A program made the position numbers and the translations under genes. A stretch of 47,177 nt of DNA from Verrucomicrobiota bacterium (lineage in GTDB: Bacteria > Verrucomicrobiota > Verrucomicrobiia > Verrucomicrobiales > DEV007), in assembly GCA_002862135.1 (NCBI GenBank), contig PKCI01000021.1, forward strand, positions 1-47,177, given 5' to 3'. Position 1 is the stretch's first letter; each line of letters starts with the position of its first letter. This document shows, piece after piece, positions 1 through 9,226 of the stretch. Below the pieces are notes generated by a model. It made no database searches. It was not told where the DNA came from and worked only from the letters and a program-made list of their open reading frames with translations.

Positions 1-3000
1 GTTCAAGTCGTATTCGGAATGCAGACAGCCCCTCCCGGAGAGGCCGTTTGGGGGGACAAGTTAACCGTAGCGCCCTGTCCTCAGAAAGTGGAAACAGTTC
101 GTTTCGATCTGGAATTTCATGCCTGGCCGGTTCCGGAAGCAGAGGGTGAAGCCTTGCACTGTTTCTGGATATTCAGTCGCGATCTTTGGAAGTCCGAAAC
201 GATGGGACGCTGGACCCAAAACTTCAAAACGCTACTCGAGGGACTGATCGCCGAGCCATCGCTTCCAATCAGGGAGGTTCCCTGGATCAATTTGGAAGAG
301 GAACAGCAGTTGTTGGAGTTTGGCCAACGAAGATCACACCGTCCCCACAAAACCATCAGCGAATTGTTTGCTTCTACCGTTGCGGAGCATCTCCACCAGC
401 CTGCCCTATGTTTCGGCGATGACTCCTGGTCCTATGAGGTATTGTCCAATCGTTCCGCGCAAATCGCATCTCGCCTTACAGAGTTGGGAGTGAGGAAAGG
501 TTCTGTTGTGGCTTTTTACCTCCCGCGGGGATTTGAAGCTATTGCCACTATTTTTGGTATTCTCCAGATCGGTGGCGTCTACTTGCCACTAGACCGACGA
601 TTGCCTAATCGGCGTCTTTCTCAGATGCTGGAAAGCGCCGGAGTAGAGATTATCGTGACCCTAACAGATTGGGCCGGGCAACTTCTGGTCGAAGATCGGA
701 ACAATAGACATCTTTTCATCGATGATGATGATTCTTTGGCCCAGGAAGCCGAAGACCGACTCGAAAGCACTGCCAATGGGCCGGTTGGTTTAAATATTGA
801 ACAAGAGGACCCCGCCTACATCATGTTCACCTCCGGCTCAACCGGGATTCCCAAGGCTGTCGTGGTTCCACACGAGGCCGTTATCCGCCTCGCATTTGGG
901 CTCGAAGACTTTGTTTCACTGGGACCGGATACACGAATGCTCCATCTTTCGAACCTCGGGTTCGATGCAGCCACGTTCGAAATCTTTGGGGCCCTGCTTC
1001 ATGGTGGTAAAGTAGTCATTGTCGGGGAAGATCCTCCCTCCTTAAGCGAATTGTCGCGAAATGTATGTGAAAACGGGGAAATTACGACCTTCCTGACCTC
1101 GGCCCTATTCGACGAAGTTGTCGATCGTAGCCCCGAGATATTGGCTGCTTGCCGCGAAGTTCTTGTAGGTGGGGAACAGGTTTCAGTGGATCATATGAAG
1201 CGGGCCATGAAACTTGCCCCCGGGACGCGCCTTATCAACGTGTATGGACCAACCGAAACAACAACTTTTGCCACGGCTCATACAGTCACAGAGGCTTCTT
1301 TCGAAATGTGTGCAAGCGTCCCGATCGGTAAACCGATTGGAAATACATCGACCTTTGTTCTGGATGAAAATATGCGCCACGTGCCGATGGGCATTCCCGG
1401 TGAGCTCTATATTGGGGGAAGCGGGTTGGCTCTCGGGTATTCCAATGACGATGAGTTAACTCGCCAACGCTTCGTCTCTGCCAACCTCGGTGTGGGAAAT
1501 CGTATCCGACTTTATCAGACAGGTGACTGGGTTCGATGGCTCCCAGACGGATCGCTGCAGTTCCTTGGCAGGAAGGACAAACAAATTAAGTTGCGGGGGT
1601 TTCGAATCGAACTGGGAGAGATCGAAGAAGCTTTGCGGGGACACGAGCAAGTCCGGGACTGTGCCGTCCGAGCTTGGGGTAATGGGAGCGAAAAAAGAAT
1701 CGTGGCCTACGTCGAAGAGCGGCCCGATTTTAGGGAAAGCGATGGGAATCAAACCGAGCACGTCAGTCATTGGAAAACCATTTTTGATGAAGAAGTCTAC
1801 GGAGATTTGAATAAAGGTGGTGAAAACCCGGGCTTTAATATTAGCGGCTGGCGCAGTGCGATCGATGGAACCAATTTTTCGACCGCTGAGATGCGGGAAT
1901 GGCTGGATGACACGATTTCAGCCGTGAAACACCATAACCCCTCGCGTATTCTCGAGATAGGCTGCGGCACTGGCATGATCTTGTTTGAGATTGCTCCCAC
2001 CTGCGAACGCTACTGGGCTACCGATTATTCCAGCGCGGTAATAGAATATGTGGAAAAACACCAAAATCGTCTCGATGGACATTGCCCGGACTTCCGACTG
2101 CTAAAACGGGAAGCGATCGATTTCAGCGGCATGGAAAAAGGGGCCTTTGATATGGTGATCCTGAATTCCATCGTTCAATACTTTCCCGACGTCGACTATC
2201 TCGGGCAGGTTCTTAAAGGAGCTCTGAGAGTTTTGCGACCGGGGGGCTGCCTTTTCCTCGGCGATATAAGGAGTCACTCCCTGCTTGAGACCTTCCATGT
2301 CGCGGCTGAGTTGCTGAGGCGAAACGATAGCGGAGAAGAAAACCTCTCACAATTTGAGAAATCCGTCCGAAAAAACATGGCGGCCGAAACCGAACTAATG
2401 GTTGCTCCCGAGTTTTTCAGCTCGTTTGCCAGGCAGACTGAAGGGATCGAAGAGTGCCGAATTTTTCCAAAAAGAGGCCAGTTCACCAATGAACTGAATC
2501 AGTTCCGGTATCAGGTTGTCCTAACGACAAGGAAGGTTGATACAAGAACCGTCGCAAACTGGCAGAATTGGAAACAGGACAATTACTCGTTGGAAAAACT
2601 CCGCCTCCAGTTGGAATCAGAAAGCTGCGAGATGATCGCTCTTGAGGATGTTCCGAACGCGCGCATCGCAGATGCGGTGGGTTCACTCGCAATGGGTGAA
2701 CAGTTGGAATGGAGCGGTAACGAGATGGTTTCCAGCCTCGAAAGCAGGCAAGATCAGGTGGAACATCGAAACGAGATTTCACTCTCTCAACTCGAGGATT
2801 TGGCCGGGGAATTCGGTTGGCGACTCAACGTGAGTTGGGCGAGGCACGAAAAGGACGGAGCATTGGATGTGGTCTTTTCCCGTCATGAAATGCCCATCGA
2901 ATTTCGATCCAAAGATTCCGAAGGTAGACCGCTTACGGAGATGGCCAATCAACCCTCCCGGTCCAGCAGGACGTCCCTACATCCAGAGGAGCTTTCGAGC

Positions 3001-4170
3001 TTTCTTAGCGACGAGCTTCCCGAATACATGATTCCTTCGACGTTCACTCTGCTCGAGTCACTACCCCTTACCATAAATGGCAAGGTGAACAGGGACGCAC
3101 TTCCCTCTCCGGAGAAAATCGAGCAGCAAAAACGAGACGACATTGTTTTGCCGAGCAACGAACTGGAGCAAAGACTGGCCGAGATCTGGATGGAGATTTT
3201 GAATCTTCGTCAGCTCGGAGTTCACGATAGTTTCTTCGAGATTGGAGGGCATTCCCTCTTAGCCGTGAAACTGATTTCGGTGCTGGAAGAGGAATTTGAT
3301 AGAGAGATTCCCGTGCGAGTTCTCTTCAAACGTCCAACAATTGCAAAACTGGCAGAGCTCTTGGAAGAAAGCGCCGGCGATCTTTTTCCGGAAAAACGAG
3401 GCGAGGATTTTTTTGATCAGCTTCGGGAAAGTTTCCCTCAGCCTATCTGGATGAAAGAAACTGATGACGAAAGCTCTGCCCTCTGTCTCAAAGAGGGAAC
3501 GTCGGATCGGCCCCTCTTTTTGTTCCCGGGCGGTTTTGCCGGTGAAAACGAACTGCTCGTTTTTGCTGCTCTGGTTCCTCATATCAACATCGACCAAACA
3601 GTCATCGGATTTCGAGCTCCCCTGGAAAAGTGGAGTCAACAGAGAGGAAACGTAACGGTCAGAGGAATCGCCCGTGAATACATCAGTCAAATCAAAATGA
3701 TCCAGCCCTCGGGTCCATACTTGATTGGTGGAGAGTGCATTGCTGGAGTCGTAGCTTACGAGATTGCCCGACAGTTGGTCCGGAAGAAGGAAGAGGTGAC
3801 TCGGCTCATTCTACTTGATTCAGTATGCCCCAACCGGAAGCGGTTTAAACGCAGTAACTTTCCCGTCAACGACTGGATTGAGGCCTCCCACGGGGAAGAG
3901 TGGGCAAAGCTCGTGACACCTTACTATAAGTCTCTTTTTTCCTACGAACCTAAGCGGTATAACGGAGACGTAGACCTGATTGTTTCGGACGCCTCAGACG
4001 AAGCACTGAGTATGAAACTGGGTTGGAAACGCCATATTCGCGGGAGATGTCGCGTAGTCAGCGTGGCAGGTGATCACGATACATACATTCGTAATTTTGC
4101 CCGAGAAACTGGGAAGACCCTTGGCGGGTTGCTAGAAGACGCAAACCGGGCGATCGATCTTAAGCGTTAA
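1..4170 (+). CDS. Nonribosomal peptide synthetase, C(partial)-A-nMT-PCP-TE termination module (5' end outside window)
   Basis: The frame is open to base 1, so the first ATG (base 19) is internal and the gene is cut by the window edge. Numbering from that ATG: residues 1-100 match the C-terminal end of a condensation domain. Residues 110-570 are an adenylation domain, with the A3 loop TSGSTGIPK, A5 YGPTET, A7 YQTGD and A8 KLRGFRIELGEIEE. About 575-960 is an N-methyltransferase insert with the SAM motif LEIGCGTG. A10 (INGKV, Lys1022) follows. A carrier protein has GGHSLL with phosphopantetheine Ser1079. The end is an alpha/beta-hydrolase thioesterase with Cys1240 where Ser is usual and a catalytic-type His1353 in GDHD. 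My hand-read specificity code is D-A-F-F-L-G-V-T-F-K, resembling codes for branched aliphatic residues such as Ile (tentative). It should add and N-methylate the last residue and release the peptide. It converges on the oxygenase gene 17 bp away. Confidence 0.95.
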   Translation, partial: VQVVFGMQTAPPGEAVWGDKLTVAPCPQKVETVRFDLEFHAWPVPEAEGEALHCFWIFSRDLWKSETMGRWTQNFKTLLEGLIAEPSLPIREVPWINLEEEQQLLEFGQRRSHRPHKTISELFASTVAEHLHQPALCFGDDSWSYEVLSNRSAQIASRLTELGVRKGSVVAFYLPRGFEAIATIFGILQIGGVYLPLDRRLPNRRLSQMLESAGVEIIVTLTDWAGQLLVEDRNNRHLFIDDDDSLAQEAEDRLESTANGPVGLNIEQEDPAYIMFTSGSTGIPKAVVVPHEAVIRLAFGLEDFVSLGPDTRMLHLSNLGFDAATFEIFGALLHGGKVVIVGEDPPSLSELSRNVCENGEITTFLTSALFDEVVDRSPEILAACREVLVGGEQVSVDHMKRAMKLAPGTRLINVYGPTETTTFATAHTVTEASFEMCASVPIGKPIGNTSTFVLDENMRHVPMGIPGELYIGGSGLALGYSNDDELTRQRFVSANLGVGNRIRLYQTGDWVRWLPDGSLQFLGRKDKQIKLRGFRIELGEIEEALRGHEQVRDCAVRAWGNGSEKRIVAYVEERPDFRESDGNQTEHVSHWKTIFDEEVYGDLNKGGENPGFNISGWRSAIDGTNFSTAEMREWLDDTISAVKHHNPSRILEIGCGTGMILFEIAPTCERYWATDYSSAVIEYVEKHQNRLDGHCPDFRLLKREAIDFSGMEKGAFDMVILNSIVQYFPDVDYLGQVLKGALRVLRPGGCLFLGDIRSHSLLETFHVAAELLRRNDSGEENLSQFEKSVRKNMAAETELMVAPEFFSSFARQTEGIEECRIFPKRGQFTNELNQFRYQVVLTTRKVDTRTVANWQNWKQDNYSLEKLRLQLESESCEMIALEDVPNARIADAVGSLAMGEQLEWSGNEMVSSLESRQDQVEHRNEISLSQLEDLAGEFGWRLNVSWARHEKDGALDVVFSRHEMPIEFRSKDSEGRPLTEMANQPSRSSRTSLHPEELSSFLSDELPEYMIPSTFTLLESLPLTINGKVNRDALPSPEKIEQQKRDDIVLPSNELEQRLAEIWMEILNLRQLGVHDSFFEIGGHSLLAVKLISVLEEEFDREIPVRVLFKRPTIAKLAELLEESAGDLFPEKRGEDFFDQLRESFPQPIWMKETDDESSALCLKEGTSDRPLFLFPGGFAGENELLVFAALVPHINIDQTVIGFRAPLEKWSQQRGNVTVRGIAREYISQIKMIQPSGPYLIGGECIAGVVAYEIARQLVRKKEEVTRLILLDSVCPNRKRFKRSNFPVNDWIEASHGEEWAKLVTPYYKSLFSYEPKRYNGDVDLIVSDASDEALSMKLGWKRHIRGRCRVVSVAGDHDTYIRNFARETGKTLGGLLEDANRAIDLKR

Positions 4171-4187
4171 TGACTCTGATTTCCCGG

Positions 4188-5225
4188 TCAGGAACTCCGA
4201 TGGCCCCGTAATCTGACAATGAGGCGCATCAGTTTGAGCATACCACTAACAAAGAGAGATACGATGGACGGAAAAGCCGCCAGAAGCCTGTGAAAAAGAT
4301 GCGTCTGGCTTTCGGGAAATTGTCGGTAGAGGGAGGAATGAAAATCGATCATAGTGAGCGGAGTTTGAACTCCGGCCACAAAATCAAGGTATCCTTCCAG
4401 CGATGAAAAACTGCGATACCGAAGCACCGTGGCGAGACTGGTATCATGGTATTTGAAAGCATGCCAATTCATGCTGGGCATGAAGAGCACGTCTCCCGGT
4501 TCGAGGTCAGCATGCCAGGCTGGCATTCCATCCAGTTGGGGCAACTGTCGCAGCAAAGAGTCTGGCAACGTCTCCAACATGTCGTCATAGTGAATTTTCA
4601 TTAAGGGAAGCTCGATACCTTTGACCCGTTCGTAGTCGATCATCTTGACGCTTTTCTTACCAAAGACACACCAATGAAATGTGTGGCTCGTATCGGGATC
4701 ATAGTGTGGCAACGCACTCAAACCTGCTCCGCCGATAAAGATATTCGGGGAGTAAGGTGGGATGATAGGATAGGCATCCCAGTCCGTTGCCCCCCTTCCA
4801 AGAAACTTATTCCGAGGCATGATCCTTTCGATCGTCCCGAGTTCAATCTGATCGAGGAGGCCGGATTTGTAATTCAGAATATCAGTCGCGGGATGAGACC
4901 GAGAAAAATGGAGGCGATTCCCTCCTCGATCCAACTCTTCGATGAAGTGCCCGAGGCCCATCCAGTTTTTGGGATCAGATAGCCCCTTGAGGCAATGTTC
5001 ATTACCCACCTCATTGGTATAGATCATCGTTTCCCGGTGTTGCGTCAGGAAATAGTCTTTCGTCCACAACGAGTAGGCAGGCCAACTTTCGATCAGGTTA
5101 TCGATGAAGCACGGAATGCGAGGCTCAACGTATTCCTTCTCGAATTCCTTTGCCGTGATCTCTTTAGCATCAACTCGTGCAACATAGTTGAAGACGAAAC
5201 CTTTGGTCGAGGAAACCGCAGTCAT
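4188..5225 (-). CDS. Cupin-8 / JmjC-type Fe(II)/2-oxoglutarate-dependent oxygenase
   Basis: This 345-residue protein has the core of the cupin_8/JmjC family. An HxD pair lies in the segment LPHYDPD, about 70 residues later comes PGDVLFMP, and the distal His lies in WHAFKY; together these form the 2-His-1-carboxylate iron site. Family members hydroxylate amino-acid side chains in proteins or carrier-bound residues, using O2 and 2-oxoglutarate. The N-terminal half (IPCFIDNLIESWPA) matches the usual family opening. No signal peptide is visible, so it should be cytoplasmic. It is convergent with the NRPS and ends 17 bp from it, so a tailoring role on the peptide is possible but unproven, since the two cannot share a transcript. 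ATG start; no clear Shine-Dalgarno. Confidence 0.85.
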   Translation of the reverse strand: MTAVSSTKGFVFNYVARVDAKEITAKEFEKEYVEPRIPCFIDNLIESWPAYSLWTKDYFLTQHRETMIYTNEVGNEHCLKGLSDPKNWMGLGHFIEELDRGGNRLHFSRSHPATDILNYKSGLLDQIELGTIERIMPRNKFLGRGATDWDAYPIIPPYSPNIFIGGAGLSALPHYDPDTSHTFHWCVFGKKSVKMIDYERVKGIELPLMKIHYDDMLETLPDSLLRQLPQLDGMPAWHADLEPGDVLFMPSMNWHAFKYHDTSLATVLRYRSFSSLEGYLDFVAGVQTPLTMIDFHSSLYRQFPESQTHLFHRLLAAFPSIVSLFVSGMLKLMRLIVRLRGHRSS

Positions 5226-5488
5226 AGGAATATTCTAAGAAACAGGAAGATTATTTTTTTAGAATCATGTCGAACCATCCGGATGGGTCACCATTCTAAG
5301 TGTCAATGAAATGGCCTCGTAATCAAGCCGAGTTCACTAAAATAAGATTCACCCACCTACCTGCAGAGGCCGAACCGAGAATCCAAAGGAAATTGACACA
5401 GCGAAACACGCCACCTAAAACGAAAACTCAACTTCCAACGTTCGCCAACCAGACAGAGCCCATTCCCCCTGAAACTGGGGATGCCCTC

Positions 5489-6628
5489 ATGAAAATTTCC
5501 GCCACGCTGCTTCTGCTCTTTTCCTCCCTCACGCTTGCGCTCCGCGCAGAAAGCGATGTTCGCTTGTTGCCAGATGGTATCGAAGTTTCGTGCGCCCCCC
5601 GCAGCTTGACCAACCTCACGAGCTGTTTCCTCAAAGCAAACCGGATATTTCCATCGCCCGGGGCTACCAAGAGAAAGGCATCCAGTAAAGATACACCCGC
5701 CGTGGCCGCCCACCCCACGAAGCCTGATGCCCTTTCTGGCACCACTTACGGCGATGAAAAGGGCTTCGCCCTTAAAGTCACCAATTCAATCGTAAAAATC
5801 ACCCTCCGCTCTCAGCTCATTGCCTCATACCATTACCGCCATGCGGCAATCCGCCGCCCATTTTTCGCTAATTTCAAGACTCCTGACGGAATCCAAGTCA
5901 CGCGGAACTTTCCTCCGCGGAGCGGTGACCCTCGCGACCACTGGGACATGCACCCCGGTCTCTCCCTTGGCTTCGCTCTCGTCAATGACGTCAATTTCTG
6001 GCACAACAAAGAAGGCTCAGTCGTGCACGAAGGACTTGAGAAGATTGAAGCCAAGGGCGGCGAAGCCTTGTTCACCGCTACCAATCGCTACCTTGACGAC
6101 ACAGGCCTCGAGCTTGCAAGGGAGGTCACGACCTACACCTTCAGCGAAAATTCCGACGGCTACCTCCTCTCGCTCGACATTCGGCTCACTGCCTCCAAAT
6201 CCCTCGAATTCGGCATTAAAGAGGAAATGGGGCTCGCACTTCGAGCAGCCACCCCAATTACGGTGAAACATGGCAAGGGCTCCATTCTTAGCGCTGCGGG
6301 CGGAATCGATGAAGAGGGCACCTGGGGCAAAGTCGATCGTTGGTGGGATTATTTCGGACCCATTGGAGGTCGCAACGCCGGCGTCCAGCTCATGTCCGCT
6401 CCAGACAATCCAGCCGTTTGGTCCCACAGCCGCGATTACGGTGTCCTAGTCGCCAACCCTTTTCCCGTCGATAACAAGGCGAACCGGGGTAAGAAGGTCA
6501 ACCTTGCAAGAGGCGAGACCCTCCGCCTCCGCTTCGGTGTCCAGGTCCACGACCAAGGCACCCGCAGCATCTACGACCCCACGGCGGCTTATAAGCGTTA
6601 CATCAATACCCTCCCTGAATCCAATTGA
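5489..6628 (+). CDS. Exported PmoA-like protein (DUF6807 family)
   Basis: I place the start at base 5489, not at the first ATG (5300), because only this start gives a signal peptide (MKISATLLLLFSSLTLALRA, cut near AES), leaving about 379 residues. The body matches the family called 'methane oxygenase PmoA', now DUF6807: the segment RPFFANFKTPDGIQVTRNFP, then DHWDMHPGLSLGF, DVNFWHNK and VVHEGL. The name is historical. The family has nothing to do with particulate methane monooxygenase, and in PVC bacteria it sits among glycan-degradation genes. Expected to be periplasmic or secreted; biochemical function unknown. It heads a co-directional block with DUF1080, sulfatase, PSD1 and DUF1501 genes. 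A CCCC/GGGG inverted repeat lies directly before the start codon. Confidence 0.8.
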   Translation: MKISATLLLLFSSLTLALRAESDVRLLPDGIEVSCAPRSLTNLTSCFLKANRIFPSPGATKRKASSKDTPAVAAHPTKPDALSGTTYGDEKGFALKVTNSIVKITLRSQLIASYHYRHAAIRRPFFANFKTPDGIQVTRNFPPRSGDPRDHWDMHPGLSLGFALVNDVNFWHNKEGSVVHEGLEKIEAKGGEALFTATNRYLDDTGLELAREVTTYTFSENSDGYLLSLDIRLTASKSLEFGIKEEMGLALRAATPITVKHGKGSILSAAGGIDEEGTWGKVDRWWDYFGPIGGRNAGVQLMSAPDNPAVWSHSRDYGVLVANPFPVDNKANRGKKVNLARGETLRLRFGVQVHDQGTRSIYDPTAAYKRYINTLPESN

Positions 6629-6778
6629 AGGCCTTCACCACAGGAAACCATGAGCCAGCGACCCGCCAGTTGAAGCCATCGAAAACTGGCGCCGAAAGTG
6701 CGAATTCTAAAAGCCCCGCAAATGATCGCCATCGCATCATTGCCATGCAGTAAACATCCGCGTCAACTGCCACCACAC

Positions 6779-7573
6779 ATGAAATTTGCCACTGTGCTCT
6801 CTCTCATTACCTTCGTCGCTTCATCTTTCGCTCGTAGCGACGACGGATTCATTTCTCTCTTCAACGGCAAAGACCTGACTGGTTGGGAAGGCGCCCCCGG
6901 ACTCTGGAAAGTCGAGGACGGCATTGTCATCGGCACTTGCAAGGGACCCGATCATTTTGAGCACAACACCTTCCTAATCTGGACCGGCGGGACCGTGCGC
7001 GACTTCGAACTCATCGCCACTGTCAAGATGGTGGGTGACAACAACTCCGGTATCCAGTATCGCAGTAAGAAAATTCCCGAGTTCGGCCCCTTCGCCATTT
7101 CAGGCTACCAGTGCGATGTGCACCCGGCCCTCGAACACACCGGAATGACCTATGAGGAAAAAGGGCGCGGTATCTTCGGCCTCAACGGAAAAGATGTCGC
7201 GCTCGACAACGATACCAACCGCTGGCTGCTCTCAGAACATGAACCTGTCGAAGCCGACTTGAGCGAGTGGACTGAATTCCGCATCCTCGTTCGCGGTAAT
7301 CACCACATTCACCAGGTCAACGGAAAGACCTCGTCAGAGTTGATCGACTACGACGAGGACGGCCGCACCCTCGAAGGGCTCATCGCGATCCAACTTCACC
7401 GGGGCAACGCCAACCAGATTTTGATCAAGGAAATGAAGCTCAAGCATCTCGATCTCATTGATCCCAAGCCCTTTGGACCCAAAGCCCTGGAGGGTGCCAT
7501 TCGGATTGAAAAGCCCCGGACGACCCGGCCCGAGGGCACAGGCCCAGCCAGCAAACGCAGAGCAAAGCAATGA
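6779..7573 (+). CDS. Exported DUF1080 protein (3-keto-disaccharide hydrolase-like, concanavalin fold)
   Basis: The start at 6779 gives a signal peptide (MKFATVLSLITFVASSFA), while the longer frame from 6698 would add 27 unlikely residues. The mature part opens with the DUF1080 signature FISLFNGKDLTGWEG and continues with WKVEDGIVIG, the NSGIQYRS motif and a closing LIAIQLHRGN segment. The family has a beta-jelly-roll fold and is annotated as 3-keto-disaccharide hydrolase; several members cleave 3-keto-glycosides or bind sugars. Length (264 residues) is normal for a single-domain member. The stop overlaps the next gene's ATG by 4 nt (ATGA), so it is translationally coupled to the sulfatase, supporting a joint role on a sulfated glycan. 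Confidence 0.85.
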   Translation: MKFATVLSLITFVASSFARSDDGFISLFNGKDLTGWEGAPGLWKVEDGIVIGTCKGPDHFEHNTFLIWTGGTVRDFELIATVKMVGDNNSGIQYRSKKIPEFGPFAISGYQCDVHPALEHTGMTYEEKGRGIFGLNGKDVALDNDTNRWLLSEHEPVEADLSEWTEFRILVRGNHHIHQVNGKTSSELIDYDEDGRTLEGLIAIQLHRGNANQILIKEMKLKHLDLIDPKPFGPKALEGAIRIEKPRTTRPEGTGPASKRRAKQ

Positions 7574-9111
7574 TCAGGGCCTCAAAAACCCTCCTACTTG
7601 CGTTTTCCGCACTGCTTCTGCTCGCCAACGGGCTCAGCTCGGACAAACCTAACATAGTCTTAATCTACGCCGACGACCTTGGTTATGGTGACGTCGGTTG
7701 CTACAACCCGGAATCCAAGGTGCCTACTCCGCACCTCGACAGCTTTGCTGCAGAGGGAATGCGCTTCACCGACGCCCACAGCCCGTCGACTGTCTGCACT
7801 CCTTCGCGTTACAGTGTCATGACGGGACGCATGGCTTTTCGCCTCAACTACTCCGGTGTCTTCACTGGAGTTGAAGGCCCCTGTCTTATTACCAGCGACC
7901 GACTTACCCTGCCCGAAATGCTGCAGGACAGTGGCTACCGCACCGCTCTGTTTGGCAAGTGGCATATCGGCATGACCTTTCTTGACCGAGACGGCAAACC
8001 CGTTTACGAAACCAGTGATGCCCGGGGTGTCGAACTGGTCAAACACGCCGACCTGACTCACCCCATTGCCGACGGTCCACTCGACCACGGTTTTGACGAG
8101 TTCTTCGGCACCGTCTGCTGCCCCACGACCGACTGGCTCTACGCCTACATCGATGGTGACCGAATCCCGGTGCTTCCCACCATCCTGCGCGATCGCTCCA
8201 AGCTGCCCGATCATCCCTATTCCAAGGACTGCCGTGAAGGCCTGCTCGCGCCAGATTTTGACCTCGAAGAAGTCGATCTGGTTTTTCTCGAGAAGAGCCA
8301 GGCCTTTCTCAGAGATCACGTCGCCAATAATCCGGACCAACCCTTCTTCCTTTTTCACTCCGCCCAGGCCGTTCACCTTCCCTCTTTTCCCGGTGACGCC
8401 TTCAAGGGCAAAACCGACGCCGGCCCCCATGGTGATTTCATCTTTGAATTCGATTACATCGTTGGCGAACTCATGAAAACGCTGAAGGATCTCGGCATCG
8501 ATGAGAACACTCTCGTGGTCATCAGCAGCGATAACGGCCCCGAGGTTCCTACCATCGTGGCAATGCGCCGCGACCACGATCATGACGGCGCCCATCCCTG
8601 GCGCGGCCTCAAACGCGACCAGTGGGAAGGCGGCCACCGAGTCCCGTTTCTGATCCGCTGGCCCGGAACCGTTCCCGCCGGAAGGGTTAGGAGTGACACC
8701 ATTTGCCAGACAGATCTCATGGCGACGTTTGCTTCGATTGTCGGCACCCAACTCCCGGAAGATGCAGCCGAAGACAGCTTCAGTTTTCTGCCCATTTTCC
8801 AAGGCGCAGAAACCTTTGCCCCGATTCGTCCCTACACTCTGCACCAAACCATCAGCCTGGCCCTTGCCATCCGGCGCGGCCCCTGGAAATACCTCGATCA
8901 TCAGGGCTCGGGTGGAAACAACTACGAAAAGCGCGACAGCCTGAAGCCATACGCCCTGCCCAACAACGCACCCAATGCGCCGGGACAGCTCTATCACCTT
9001 GGCAAGGATCCCAGCGAGACCACTAATCTCTACTACGAGCACCCCGAGATAGTAGAAGAACTCAAAGCCCTCCTTGAAGAGAGCAAGGCTTCAGGCCGAA
9101 GCCGTCCGTGA
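7570..9111 (+). CDS. Type I sulfatase, exported (C-T-P-S-R active site)
   Basis: A 513-residue formylglycine-dependent sulfatase of the alkaline-phosphatase superfamily. The N-terminus is a signal peptide (about 1-23). The first metal ligands lie in YADDLGYGD (about residues 33-41), and the Cys that becomes formylglycine is Cys76 in CTPSR, the canonical C-x-P-x-R. GKWHIG supplies the catalytic Lys and His, SSDNGPE the second Asp-Asn metal pair, and a Lys-containing C-terminal subdomain follows. It should hydrolyse sulfate esters of a carbohydrate in the periplasm or outside the cell; the exact substrate cannot be read from the motifs. Translation is coupled to the DUF1080 gene through an ATGA overlap. 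Confidence 0.95.
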   Translation: MIRASKTLLLAFSALLLLANGLSSDKPNIVLIYADDLGYGDVGCYNPESKVPTPHLDSFAAEGMRFTDAHSPSTVCTPSRYSVMTGRMAFRLNYSGVFTGVEGPCLITSDRLTLPEMLQDSGYRTALFGKWHIGMTFLDRDGKPVYETSDARGVELVKHADLTHPIADGPLDHGFDEFFGTVCCPTTDWLYAYIDGDRIPVLPTILRDRSKLPDHPYSKDCREGLLAPDFDLEEVDLVFLEKSQAFLRDHVANNPDQPFFLFHSAQAVHLPSFPGDAFKGKTDAGPHGDFIFEFDYIVGELMKTLKDLGIDENTLVVISSDNGPEVPTIVAMRRDHDHDGAHPWRGLKRDQWEGGHRVPFLIRWPGTVPAGRVRSDTICQTDLMATFASIVGTQLPEDAAEDSFSFLPIFQGAETFAPIRPYTLHQTISLALAIRRGPWKYLDHQGSGGNNYEKRDSLKPYALPNNAPNAPGQLYHLGKDPSETTNLYYEHPEIVEELKALLEESKASGRSRP

Positions 9112-9226
9112 AGTCGAGCGAATAGGTCAGGTGAGTAACATTACCTTATTGAAATCCCGATTACGGCGTCCCTTCATCCCCTGATAGAGGGATGGGCGGA
9201 CACGTGCATTCCCGAGTCGGATGTGA

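Noticed and set aside
7660-9042. 460-codon open frame on the minus strand
   Set aside because: It lies fully opposite a sulfatase with all catalytic motifs, and its translation has no family features. Third-position GC bias of the real gene keeps the antisense frame open.
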